A DNA stretch of 64,000 nt from Scytonema hofmannii PCC 7110. Its GTDB lineage: Bacteria > Cyanobacteriota > Cyanobacteriia > Cyanobacteriales > Nostocaceae. This document shows positions 25,243 to 33,787 of the stretch, one piece after another (positions within the stretch are counted from its first letter, which is position 1; every line of letters begins with the position of its first letter). A program made the translations under genes and the position numbers. Location of the stretch: NCBI RefSeq assembly GCF_000346485.2, contig NZ_KQ976354.1, positions 7,550,283 to 7,614,282 on the forward strand, written 5' to 3'. The notes below the pieces were generated by a model. That model saw nothing but the letters and a program-made list of their open reading frames with translations. It did not search any database and was not told where the DNA came from.

Positions 25243-27822
25243 TCAACCAACCACAAAGTTTACCAACTTTCCTGGTACTACAATCACCTTTTTAATTTCT
25301 TTGCCCTCAAGGTGACGCTGGACAATTTCTGATTCACGGGCATACTTTTCCAATTCGGCTTTATCCGCTTGGGCGGGAACTTGTAGATCTGCACGCTTTT
25401 TGCCGTTAACTTGAATCACTAACGTGATTTCATCAGCAACCAAAGCAGATTCTTCATACTTAGGCCAAGCTTCCGTATGGATCGATTCCACATTACCTAA
25501 TTGATGCCACAATTCCTCAGAAATGTGAGGTGCAAAAGGTGCTAACAACACAATTAAAGTTTGAATACCCTCTGCATAAATTGGTGAATTTTTACAACTT
25601 GCTTCAGTCAAAGCATTGCTTAATTTCATCAATTCAGATATTGCAGTGTTGAACTGATACTCACCTTCAACATCTTCTGTCACTTCTTTGATAGCCGTAT
25701 GGATTGCCCGCCGCAAATCCTTTTCAGGTTTAGTCAGTTGAGTTTGATTACCTCCAACCGCCCTTGGTTGATTCGCATACTCGCTAACCAATCGCCAAAC
25801 CCGGTTCAAGAAGCGGAACTGACCTTCCACGTCAGTTTCTTCCCACTCCAAATCTTTTTCTGGTGGTGCTTTAAACAAAATGAACATCCGGGCAGTATCT
25901 ATACCGTATTTGTCAATCACATCTTCCGGTGCAACACCATTGCCCTTAGATTTTGACATGGTAGCGTAAAGACGTTGCAGTGGCTCGCCAGTTTGCGGAT
26001 CGCGAGGATCGTTTGGATTAACAAGATGAGAAGGAACCCACTTATCTTTTCCAGATTTATTGGGATTCATATAAGTTAACCCCTGTACCATGCCTTGAGT
26101 CAACAAGCGTTGGAAGGGTTCATCAAAGTTCAACAAGCCCCTATCGCGCAGAACTTTTGTAAAGAAGCGCGAATACAATAAATGCAAAATCGCGTGTTCA
26201 ATTCCACCAACATATTGATCCACTGGCATCCAATCATTCACTTCCCTTGAATCAAAGACTTGCTTTTCATTCTTAGCATCAGGGAAGCGCAAGAAATACC
26301 ACGAGGAATCAATAAAGGTATCCATCGTGTCTGTTTCTCGCAATGCTGGTGTTCCACAAGTTGGACAAGGTACGTTAACCCAGTTTTCTAACTTAGCCAA
26401 AGGAGAAGGTCCGCGCCCGCTAAATTCTACATTATCTGGCAACAAGACGGGTAAATCTTCCTCTGGGACGGGTACAATGCCACAATTGGGACAACGAATC
26501 ACAGGAATGGGTGCGCCCCAGTACCTTTGGCGTGAAATTAACCAGTCTCGCAAGCGGTATTGGACTCTTGCTTTGCCAAAACCTTGCTTTTCGGCATATT
26601 CCACCATCGCTTGTTTTGCGTCTGTGGATGGTATGCCATTAAATTGACCGGAATTAATCACAACGCCCGGTTCTGTATATGCTGCTTGTAACTCTTCTTG
26701 TGAGGTGGTTTTGTCCGCCTCTTCTGCAGGCACAATAACAACTTTAATGGGTAATTTTTTTTCTTTAGCAAACTTAAAATCCCGTGCATCATGTGCCGGA
26801 ACACCCATCACCGCACCCGTACCGTATTCATACAGCACGTAGTCAGCAATCAAAATCGGAATTTCTTCTCCGGTGAATGGATTAATTGCTTTGCCACCTG
26901 TGGGAATACCGCGCTTGGGTTTATCCTCCGCAGTTCGTTCCAATTCGCTTTGATTGGAAACTTCTTTCACAAAGGCTTCCACGGCTGCTTGATTTTCTGG
27001 CGTGGTGACGCGCTGTGTCAAAGGATGTTCTGGCGCTAACACTACATAGCTGACACCATAAACTGTATCTGGGCGAGTGGTGTACACGCCAATTTTTTCT
27101 TCCAATCCAACAATAGGGAATTCCAAGTACGCCCCTGTCGATTTACCTATCCAGTTTGCCTGCATCAACTTAACACGTTCGGGCCAACCGGGTAATTTGT
27201 CGAGGTCGTTCAACAATTCTTCGGCGTAGTCAGTAATCTTGAAGAACCACTGTCGCAAAAGTTTACGCTCAACTTTTGCCCCACTGCGCCAAGAATTTCC
27301 TTCGCTATCAACTTGTTCGTTAGCAACGACAGTTTGGTCAACGGGGTCCCAGTTAACGGCTGCTTCTTTTTGGTAAGCCAAACCTGCTTTAAAAAATTGC
27401 AAGAAAATCCACTGCGTCCATTTGTAATAGTCTGGCGAACACGTGGCCACTTCACAATCCCAATCGATGGAGAAGCCCAAGCGCTTTAATTGCTGCCGCA
27501 TTTGGGCAATATTTTCATTCGTCCACTTCGCTGGTGGTACACCCCGGTCGATCGCAGCGTTTTCTGCAGGCAAACCAAAGGCATCCCAACCCATAGGATG
27601 TAAGACCCGATACCCTTGCATCCGTTTGAGGCGTGCGATCGCATCGGTAATTGTATAATTACGGACGTGACCCATGTGCAGGCTGCCTGAAGGATAGGGG
27701 AACATGGACAGGGCATAGTATTTTGGCTTGTTTTTCTCTGTTGGCTTTTTATCCAAGCCTTGTTCTGTCCATGTTGTTTGCCATTTTTCCTCAATTTCTG
27801 CTGGGTTGTATCGGGACTCCAC
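25243..27822 (-). CDS. leuS: Leucyl-tRNA synthetase
   Basis: An 859-residue class I aminoacyl-tRNA synthetase that charges tRNA-Leu in the cytoplasm. The HIGH motif appears as [13 protein letters not shown], the KMSKS loop as TMSKSKGNG, and [13 protein letters not shown] and [11 protein letters not shown] are typical of LeuS. The inserted editing (CP1) domain is present ([20 protein letters not shown], then [15 protein letters not shown]). Two CxxC pairs (CPNCG and CPTCG) belong to the zinc module. Length is normal. Monocistronic; its start is 196 bp from the divergent gene at 28019. Confidence 0.98.
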   Translation of the reverse strand: MESRYNPAEIEEKWQTTWTEQGLDKKPTEKNKPKYYALSMFPYPSGSLHMGHVRNYTITDAIARLKRMQGYRVLHPMGWDAFGLPAENAAIDRGVPPAKWTNENIAQMRQQLKRLGFSIDWDCEVATCSPDYYKWTQWIFLQFFKAGLAYQKEAAVNWDPVDQTVVANEQVDSEGNSWRSGAKVERKLLRQWFFKITDYAEELLNDLDKLPGWPERVKLMQANWIGKSTGAYLEFPIVGLEEKIGVYTTRPDTVYGVSYVVLAPEHPLTQRVTTPENQAAVEAFVKEVSNQSELERTAEDKPKRGIPTGGKAINPFTGEEIPILIADYVLYEYGTGAVMGVPAHDARDFKFAKEKKLPIKVVIVPAEEADKTTSQEELQAAYTEPGVVINSGQFNGIPSTDAKQAMVEYAEKQGFGKARVQYRLRDWLISRQRYWGAPIPVIRCPNCGIVPVPEEDLPVLLPDNVEFSGRGPSPLAKLENWVNVPCPTCGTPALRETDTMDTFIDSSWYFLRFPDAKNEKQVFDSREVNDWMPVDQYVGGIEHAILHLLYSRFFTKVLRDRGLLNFDEPFQRLLTQGMVQGLTYMNPNKSGKDKWVPSHLVNPNDPRDPQTGEPLQRLYATMSKSKGNGVAPEDVIDKYGIDTARMFILFKAPPEKDLEWEETDVEGQFRFLNRVWRLVSEYANQPRAVGGNQTQLTKPEKDLRRAIHTAIKEVTEDVEGEYQFNTAISELMKLSNALTEASCKNSPIYAEGIQTLIVLLAPFAPHISEELWHQLGNVESIHTEAWPKYEESALVADEITLVIQVNGKKRADLQVPAQADKAELEKYARESEIVQRHLEGKEIKKVIVVPGKLVNFVVG

Positions 27823-27919
27823 CGAAAATACTCCTACTACAATTTGTAATCCTTGTCTTCTTCCATATTTTAAACGGTAGTCTAAAGATTCGATTGATTA
27901 TATGGTTTATTTTGATTTT

Positions 27920-28000
27920 TAACCGCAGATGTACGCAGACAAACGCGGATATTTCTTTATACATTCAGCGTGCATCCGCGTTCATCTGCGGTTGCAATTT
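27920..28000. repeat. Inverted repeat AACCGCAGATG / CATCTGCGGTT
   Basis: AACCGCAGATG with ACGCGGAT and the inverse ATCCGCGTTCATCTGCGGTT flank a 35-bp loop between leuS and the downstream gene. A related single arm occurs near 21795. This sequence type is dispersed in many cyanobacterial genomes; it may affect transcripts of the divergent genes. Confidence 0.65.
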
Positions 28001-28018
28001 TTTATTGTGGATTGAGAC

Positions 28019-28438
28019 ATGGTCAGCAATTGTTCCGGTTTGTTAAAAGTTTTTGTTTACGGTACTCTCAAACCTGGTGAAGAAAATTATGACAGATATT
28101 GTATTGGGAAAGTCGTAGATGCTATTGGTGCGATCGCAGTGGGGAAATTGTTCGCTCTACCCATGGGATATCCAGCGATGGCATTGGGCGATCATTCTGT
28201 GCGCGGTTATTTGCTCTCGTTTGCTGACTCTCAGGTTTTAATAGATTTAGACGAGTTGGAAGATTACCACCCTGCAAGAGACGAGTCAGAAAACCTTTAC
28301 AATCGACAACAAATTGAAGTCCACGATTTACAGGGACATTCTCTTGGTTGGGCTTGGGTCTACGTAATGAAAGAAGAACTTGCCACCCAACTTGGAGGCA
28401 TCTTTCTCCCTGATGGTTGGTGGAGTCACTCTAAATAG
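28019..28438 (+). CDS. Gamma-glutamylcyclotransferase-like protein (AIG2/GGCT fold)
   Basis: A 139-residue protein with the substrate-binding start FVYGTLKPGEENY, the hallmark YGTL(K/R)xG of the GGCT superfamily. The catalytic Glu is probably in IDLDELEDYHP. GWAWVYVM closes the barrel. Members cyclise gamma-glutamyl amines or peptides to 5-oxoproline, but substrates of bacterial proteins vary. It is divergent from leuS and convergent with the anti-sigma gene. No partner gene is apparent. Confidence 0.82.
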   Translation: MVSNCSGLLKVFVYGTLKPGEENYDRYCIGKVVDAIGAIAVGKLFALPMGYPAMALGDHSVRGYLLSFADSQVLIDLDELEDYHPARDESENLYNRQQIEVHDLQGHSLGWAWVYVMKEELATQLGGIFLPDGWWSHSK

Positions 28439-28478
28439 CGTTTGCTAATTGTTTGTTGCCATTAGCCATTAGCTAACA

Positions 28479-29108
28479 TCAGTTAATATCATCCAATTCC
28501 AGAAGAAGGTCTGGTGGTTGCACTTCGTCGTGAACCGATTTTTCAGGAGCAACTTCTGCTGTTTTCGGTATGGGAATCACCGGGTTGTTTATAGCAACCA
28601 TCAGCGGTGAAGCGACAGCAGTTGGTGTTTCTTGAGTTCTTTCTATTCGCTGTTGTGCGAATTGCGACATTCTCGATTCACCAAGCAAGCCAGACATTGC
28701 TCCGATCGCACACGCAGCAACAGCAGCACCACCCAGCCAGACTAGCCGAGAACGCCGTTGTACGCGTGCCAATACTTGTTCGGCTGTTTTTTGTGATGAC
28801 TGTTGCAGCAGTTCTGGCACTGGAAGAGTCCGTACTCCTTGCCTCAGTTTCAACAGTCGCGCATATAAGTACTGCACTGTCTGGTCAGTAGCCAGCCATT
28901 CTTCAACTTGCTTACGTTCGGCAGCTGTCACCTCACCATCAAGGTAAGCACTTAATAACTCGAAGCGATCGCGCTTCACCATATCTATAGCACCCGTTAA
29001 TTCATTGGTATACCTGCCATCCCTAGATTGCAAATCTTTTTGAGGATTTGCCGAGTGGGAGCGGTCATTAAATTGAGAATCAGTAGTCATTTTAACACTA
29101 ATTACCAA
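28479..29108 (-). CDS. Anti-sigma factor, RseA-like membrane protein
   Basis: A 209-residue protein. Residues about 35-115 are an anti-sigma N-terminal domain (FELLSAYLDGEVTAAERKQV). One membrane helix follows at about 135-155 (LVWLGGAAVAACAIGAMSGL), then a 55-residue tail that would be periplasmic. It lies 140 bp downstream of an ECF sigma gene on the same strand, the usual arrangement for a sigma/anti-sigma pair, and is likely to hold that sigma at the membrane until envelope stress leads to release. An in-frame ATG at 29090 is an alternative start. Confidence 0.85.
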   Translation of the reverse strand: MVISVKMTTDSQFNDRSHSANPQKDLQSRDGRYTNELTGAIDMVKRDRFELLSAYLDGEVTAAERKQVEEWLATDQTVQYLYARLLKLRQGVRTLPVPELLQQSSQKTAEQVLARVQRRSRLVWLGGAAVAACAIGAMSGLLGESRMSQFAQQRIERTQETPTAVASPLMVAINNPVIPIPKTAEVAPEKSVHDEVQPPDLLLELDDIN

Positions 29109-29248
29109 TTCCTACACGGGTAAACAAAGCGGACAATTTGGGAAAATTATTCAACTCTTCCCTAATGACAGAAGCTCTCTGGATTTTTTTGACAATTCGT
29201 AACAAATTTTTATATTTGTCATTTTCCAAAAGATAGACTGTGCAAAGG

Positions 29249-29917
29249 TTATGCATCTAGATAATTTTGCAACTGAGATTGCAATCTCGCTCTTGCGCGG
29301 GCAATTCTGGACTTGACTGTTCCCAAAGACACCCCAGTGATTTCGGCAATTTCTTCGTATGCCAATCCCTCGATTTCTCTAAGAACAATCGTTGTACGGA
29401 ACACCTCTGGCAAATCGGCGATTGCTTCACGCAGTTGTTCGTAAAATTCTCTAGTAGTCAGTTCTTCTTCTGGTCCGGGAGTATCTCCTGCAATTTCCCA
29501 ATCCATCTCGCCATCGTCTACCGCTCGGGGAGCGTCCAGCGACAGGGGACTGACAACCCGCTTGCGTTTCCGCAACTCATCGTAAAACAAGTTGGTAGCA
29601 ATGCGGCTCAACCAGCCCCTGAATTTGGAGGGTTCTTGTAATCGGTTAATATTCCGATACACGCGAATCCAAACCTCTTGAGCCAAATCAGCCCTATCAG
29701 ACCAATCAGGAGCCAGATGGTATAACACCCGGTCAACTTGAGATTGATAGCGCCGCAGTAATTCTGCAAACGCAGCACGATCGGGACGTAGTCCAGCTTG
29801 ACAGCGCAGAATTAGATCGTGATTTGAGAGTTTGTCAACTTGCAATGACGCTTCAGGAAGCCTTGCATCAACTGTTGACCAGGATGATAAAGTAATTGAT
29901 TGACTCATAGATCGCAC
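29249..29917 (-). CDS. sigG: ECF sigma factor (SigG type)
   Basis: A 222-residue group 4 sigma factor. Region 2 reads FAELLRRYQSQVDRVLYHLA and WSDRADLAQEVWIRVYRNI; region 4 has LPEVFRTTIVLREIEGLAYE, EIAEITGVSLGTVKSRI. An acidic linker of about 40 residues (DDGEMDWEIAGDTPGPEEEL) separates them. It should direct transcription of envelope-stress genes and be controlled by the anti-sigma encoded next. The SigG name is from the close match in memory to the Nostoc PCC 7120 protein and the shared neighbourhood (ComFB/CdgR-like and M23 genes nearby). The gene is preceded by a heptamer array at 30001. Confidence 0.85.
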   Translation of the reverse strand: MRSMSQSITLSSWSTVDARLPEASLQVDKLSNHDLILRCQAGLRPDRAAFAELLRRYQSQVDRVLYHLAPDWSDRADLAQEVWIRVYRNINRLQEPSKFRGWLSRIATNLFYDELRKRKRVVSPLSLDAPRAVDDGEMDWEIAGDTPGPEEELTTREFYEQLREAIADLPEVFRTTIVLREIEGLAYEEIAEITGVSLGTVKSRIARARARLQSQLQNYLDA

Positions 29918-30000
29918 TGGCTTTAAATCTTCCCTTTCTATTAGACCCTCTAATTGGTAAGATGTTCCCCGAGTAAGTGACGGATTTATGACTGTAACAA

Positions 30001-30054
30001 TGACCAGTGACCAGTGACCAGTGACCAGTGACCAGTGACCAGTGACCAGTGACC
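30001..30054. repeat. Heptamer tandem repeat (TGACCAG, about 7.5 copies)
   Basis: A clean STRR array upstream of the sigma gene, followed directly by CTACTCC repeats (30054-30080). It separates the sigma gene from the next leftward frame. Confidence 0.92.
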
Positions 30055-30067
30055 TACTCCCTACTCC

Positions 30068-30235
30068 CTACTCCCTATTCCTTGATTCCCAGGGTAGCCT
30101 CATGACAATGTTTGGTGTTGACCCTGTTCGTTGTTGGTAGTTAGTCTCTGAACTGCTTCTGTCAGGTATATGAACTTGCAAAAACAAATTTAAAGAAAAG
30201 GTAATTGTAACTGCTAAGAATAATTTTTCCAACAT
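30068..30235 (-). CDS. Possible small exported or membrane protein, 55 residues
   Basis: From ATG 30235 the frame reads MLEKLFLAVTITFSLNLFLQ, a good signal-like helix, then a polar tail (SSSETNYQQRTG and NIVMRLPWE). No homologue is recognised. The frame could be extended to 30316. There is no strong ribosome-binding site. It is reported because the N-terminus looks like a real export signal in an otherwise empty 640-bp gap; the gap also holds the promoter of the L,D-transpeptidase gene. Confidence 0.3.
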   Translation of the reverse strand: MLEKLFLAVTITFSLNLFLQVHIPDRSSSETNYQQRTGSTPNIVMRLPWESRNRE

Positions 30236-30558
30236 AGCTTTTCTCCCGCCCACTCCTAATAATGATTGATGGCTGCATTTTGAAAGAGTTCCAGGGAGCA
30301 AAAGTTCTCTCAACAACGTTTTTCAAATATAAGCAGTGGCACAATCTTCTCTATAGCCCTAGTTTGCCCAGGACTTTTGAGAAATTCATGAGGGAACTGA
30401 TAATTGTTTATAAACTTTTGGTAATCATAGTATGAACGTATAAAAAATTTGCCAGTATTTCTGTGTAATTTACTAATGAAGAGATTTAATAGTTCAAGCT
30501 AGACTGGGTTTAGTGCATAGCTGAGTAAAAGAGTTGAATGTGGTGGAGAAGGTAAACA

Positions 30559-31191
30559 ATGGCAATGGCAAAAAATGACTCTTTAACGCGTATAGTGATG
30601 CTGCTTTGTTTTGGGACGGCATTTCTATCTCTCATTGTCCATTGGCGCATCACGACTTCTACAACCGCTCAACCCAATCTAGCAAAGACATCCAAAACAG
30701 CGTTGAGAACAGAGAGTCAAGGACAAAAGCCAGATGCCCAAAATCGCATAACTTTGCTGTCAGCATTCGCACCCACAAAACAAACGACGAATGCTGCATC
30801 TCGAAATAGACAACTCGTCGTTGATTTAAGCGATCGCCGTGTATATGTATATAATAAGGATACAGTGATAGCGAGTTACCCAATTGGTGTTGGTAAGAGA
30901 GGTTGGGAAACGCCCACAGGTTCATTTCAAATCTTACACAAGCAACGCGATCCTATTTGGCAACACCCCATCACAGGTAAAATTTTTTCGTCTGGTACTG
31001 ATAGCCCTTTAGGAGACCGATGGATCGGTTTTTGGACAGATGGGCGAAATCAAATTGGCTTTCACGGAACCCCAGATGATGAAGTGATAGGCAGTGCCAT
31101 CTCCCATGGCTGCTTGCGTATGCGTAATCCTGATGTTCGCTTGCTCTACAAACAGGTCAGCTTAGGAACACCAGTAGAAGTACGCCAGTAA
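30559..31191 (+). CDS. L,D-transpeptidase (YkuD domain)
   Basis: A 210-residue envelope enzyme. Residues 13-30 form a signal anchor (VMLLCFGTAFLSLIVHW). The YkuD domain begins at about 85 (LVVDLSDRRVYVYNKDTVIA) and ends with the active site HGTPDD then SHGCLRM, where Cys is the nucleophile and His the base. It forms L,D-crosslinks or attaches proteins in peptidoglycan. Adjacent genes also act on or sense the envelope (M23 peptidase, ECF sigma, anti-sigma). A GGTGGAGAAGG site precedes ATG 30559. Confidence 0.93.
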   Translation: MAMAKNDSLTRIVMLLCFGTAFLSLIVHWRITTSTTAQPNLAKTSKTALRTESQGQKPDAQNRITLLSAFAPTKQTTNAASRNRQLVVDLSDRRVYVYNKDTVIASYPIGVGKRGWETPTGSFQILHKQRDPIWQHPITGKIFSSGTDSPLGDRWIGFWTDGRNQIGFHGTPDDEVIGSAISHGCLRMRNPDVRLLYKQVSLGTPVEVRQ

Positions 31192-31194
31192 GGT

Positions 31195-31252
31195 CAGTGA
31201 CCAGTGACCAGTGACCAGTGACCAGTGACCAGTGACCAGTGACCAGTGACCA
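31195..31252. repeat. Heptamer tandem repeat (CAGTGAC, about eight copies)
   Basis: An uninterrupted STRR array lies between two convergent genes and fills the whole 63-bp gap, so it may be part of both transcripts' 3' ends. Confidence 0.92.
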
Positions 31253-31254
31253 AT

Positions 31255-31800
31255 TCATTTTTGCTCAAATTGGGGTGCGTAAGATTCGAGTAGAGCACTC
31301 ACTTGTCGCAGAACTTCATTGCTTGTGTTTCTAGTTCCTACTGGTGTGTTACCAACGGTAGGTCTATCGAGACTGCGAGCAATTGCTTCGTTGACTTGTT
31401 CAGCAATTAATTCCTGAAGTTGTGCTCTAGCTCGTTGGCGCTGGTAGCTAGCACCTTCTTCTGTAGTCGCGTACAAGGGTGGTAGGCGGTTGAGGGCGTA
31501 AGCAGCAATATCCCCAACATCCAGAGAACTTTCGCTAGTCGCTTCAATTTCTGCAACGCGGGCTATTGCCTCGGTGAGTACCAACTCTTCCATCACGTTG
31601 ATAAACTGTTTGCGCGGTACCGCCATCACTTCTCCAGTTAAAAGCGACCCCATCAGCCGATCCAACGCCATGTACTCTTCTATTGATAGTTCGCTAGCGT
31701 TATCACAAATTCGCCCGACTTCTGCTTCCATTGCTGGTGTAAGATAACCATCCTGGAGAGCTTGTTCCACAATTTTTTCTATACTCATAATCTTAATCAT
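31255..31800 (-). CDS. ComFB-domain protein, CdgR-like c-di-GMP receptor
   Basis: A 181-residue soluble protein. The central part matches the late-competence ComFB domain: VMEELVLTEAIARVAEIEA, then DIAAYALNRLPPLYATTEEG. The N-terminal 55 residues are helical (LTPAMEAEVGRICDN). In Nostoc PCC 7120 the protein CdgR, which has this domain, binds c-di-GMP and controls cell size; I recall its gene near sigG there, as here. The window also has two GGDEF proteins that could make the ligand. Start could be ATG 31788 (MSIEKIVEQ). The ligand is inferred from family. Confidence 0.8.
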   Translation of the reverse strand: MIKIMSIEKIVEQALQDGYLTPAMEAEVGRICDNASELSIEEYMALDRLMGSLLTGEVMAVPRKQFINVMEELVLTEAIARVAEIEATSESSLDVGDIAAYALNRLPPLYATTEEGASYQRQRARAQLQELIAEQVNEAIARSLDRPTVGNTPVGTRNTSNEVLRQVSALLESYAPQFEQK

Positions 31801-31901
31801 CTTATAAGCCTTCCAAGCAAGGTTGGGACGGTGCCAATCCTACTTATTCTGCCCAATTAAGAGCTAAGTAGTACGCAAAAAGTTACGATTCTCGAAAATT
31901 T

Positions 31902-32828
31902 TTATCTAACTTCTTGTTTTCGCCAGGGTACTGGGTCAATAGACTTACCATTGACATACAAACCCCAGTGTAGATGAGGTCCCGTGGAAGCGCCTGTTGA
32001 ACCAACCGCACCAAGAACTTGACCGGGTTGAACAAAATCACCCTGTTTCACATTAATGCGGCTTAGGTGCAAAAAAACGCTTGTTACACCTTGCCCGTGA
32101 TCGATACCAACTACATTACCGTGAACTCGAAATCCTTCCGAGACTCTACCAACCAATGCGACTCGCCCAGCCGCCGGAGCAACGACAGGTGAACCTGCAC
32201 CTCCAGCATAGTCAAGACCTCGATGGTAGTAATCCTTAGCAAATTTACCATTATAGTAGCGACGTATGCCATAAATTGTGCTAACTCGTCCTCTATTTGG
32301 TGCTAGGAAAGGACCTTTCCAATATTTTTCTGGTGTTTGCAACGCCTTAAAAGCCCCAACACGTTGAACTTCGTGTTCTGTGGCTTTGACTCCTGCTTTT
32401 GAGGGAGGTAAATTAATTCGTTGAACTGGAAACTTGCGAGACCGTACTTGTAAGGTCAAATTCTGTACCTGTCCTTCTCCCGATACTTGGATGTTTCTAT
32501 TTCCAGAGGTTTCTAATGGTGTGGTAGGGATTAAAGCACGATATTGATTTGGTGCAATTTCATATGCAGGATACTTTTCATTCCCACTGGTAACGGTTAC
32601 ATTGTTACCGGGATCGGCATTATCTAAATTCACGATAACTGATATGGTGTCTCCCAATTGAGGAGATTCTGGGCTAACTTGTACTTGCAGAGCCCGTGCA
32701 GGTGACGCGAATACAACAGGTAAAGCAGCAAAGACCCCAAGGAGAGCATTGGTTACACGGCTGTTGGTTTTTGATTTGTTCTTAAAATGGCTAACGCTAT
32801 ACACGGTTATTCTGGAGGAGTAAAACAA
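31902..32828 (-). CDS. M23 family metallopeptidase
   Basis: A 308-residue exported endopeptidase of the lysostaphin/LytM type. The N-terminus is basic then hydrophobic (NALLGVFAALPVVFASPARA), a signal peptide. Residues about 45-140 are a beta-sandwich. The catalytic domain from about 170 has YYHRGLDYAG (HxxxD zinc ligands), VGIDHGQGVTSVFLHLS and TGPHLHWGLYV (HxH). It cleaves peptidoglycan cross-bridges in the periplasm, or activates amidases if it cleaves poorly. It lies 101 bp upstream of the ComFB gene on the same strand. Confidence 0.93.
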   Translation of the reverse strand: MFYSSRITVYSVSHFKNKSKTNSRVTNALLGVFAALPVVFASPARALQVQVSPESPQLGDTISVIVNLDNADPGNNVTVTSGNEKYPAYEIAPNQYRALIPTTPLETSGNRNIQVSGEGQVQNLTLQVRSRKFPVQRINLPPSKAGVKATEHEVQRVGAFKALQTPEKYWKGPFLAPNRGRVSTIYGIRRYYNGKFAKDYYHRGLDYAGGAGSPVVAPAAGRVALVGRVSEGFRVHGNVVGIDHGQGVTSVFLHLSRINVKQGDFVQPGQVLGAVGSTGASTGPHLHWGLYVNGKSIDPVPWRKQEVR

Positions 32829-33014
32829 CTTGGATCGTTCTGTTGAACAACAGACTCAATTATCAAGAAAGGGAGTTCCCCATCTTCCATGTTGTTTTTA
32901 GCATAAAAATCTTTAGACCAATTTGAAAAAAGAATGTGACAGATCGTTAGGTAATATTAAGCCCAGATAAAGCTTTCTCAATCCAAAATCTAAAATCTAA
33001 AATCCAAAATGGTA

Positions 33015-33584
33015 TTACTCGAATTCTGGAGGCCAAAGTTCTGATACTGAGATTTCCCATCCCGGCAGCAAGTCTGGTAGTGTCAGTTTATCATCATCTT
33101 TCAGTAGTGCGGGGTCTTGGTTGTGTCGGTAAACACTCACCGTCAATTTATCGGGGTCAATCAGGATACCAACACTACATCCAAGTTGCAGGAATAGCTG
33201 AATTTTCTCTACTAATGGCTTGATGCGATCGGATTTAGATTTGACCTCTACCATCAAATCGGGTACGAGTTCTACAAAATCGCGCTTAGTTTTCTTCAAG
33301 CGTTCAGCTCGTACAAACGATACATCAGGAGCACGCAAATTTGTACTAGCTCCATTATTAGCATTTATGTCAAGACCGGGCAGGATAAATCCAGCACTCG
33401 AACCAGTCACTCGTCCCAATTTTCTAGGCATAACCCACATATTTAAAAATGTGAGCAAACGAGAGCCAATTTCTTCTGACTCATAATCCGACGGACCCAT
33501 AACCACAATACTCCCATCTACTAGTTCCATTTGCCACTCTGGATGCTCTACTTGCAATTGCTCTAAATCTTTAACAGTTAACAT
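33015..33584 (-). CDS. Uma2-family (DUF820) putative restriction endonuclease
   Basis: A 189-residue protein of the Uma2/DUF820 family, very numerous in cyanobacteria. The PD-(D/E)XK-like core is visible: DGSIVVMGP, then APDVSFV, then VPDLMVEVKSKSDRI, with Glu and Lys of the ExK motif, and IDPDKLTVSVYR. The biological role is not established; many copies move with repeats. It is a single gene, with a TTTTGGATT direct-repeat run (33630-33657) upstream of its start. Confidence 0.88.
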   Translation of the reverse strand: MLTVKDLEQLQVEHPEWQMELVDGSIVVMGPSDYESEEIGSRLLTFLNMWVMPRKLGRVTGSSAGFILPGLDINANNGASTNLRAPDVSFVRAERLKKTKRDFVELVPDLMVEVKSKSDRIKPLVEKIQLFLQLGCSVGILIDPDKLTVSVYRHNQDPALLKDDDKLTLPDLLPGWEISVSELWPPEFE

Positions 33585-33787
33585 AAGACAACCAAGAATG
33601 CGTCTGTTTCTATCATAAGCCGTGGGGATTTTGGATTTTGGATTTTGGATTTTGGATTTGGCATTGAGTATTAGTTATCACCTCACTCCCTCACTCCCTC
33701 ACTCTCTTTTCTTAATTAACTATCCAGGCTGATGAAAAACTTTGTATCCTGAATGTTAATAGGTCTTAACAGTGTGTCTCAAAACTC

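Noticed and set aside
27651-28046. 131-residue plus-strand frame upstream of the GGCT gene
   Set aside because: It covers the leuS start on the opposite strand and the AACCGCAGATG repeat; no family resemblance.
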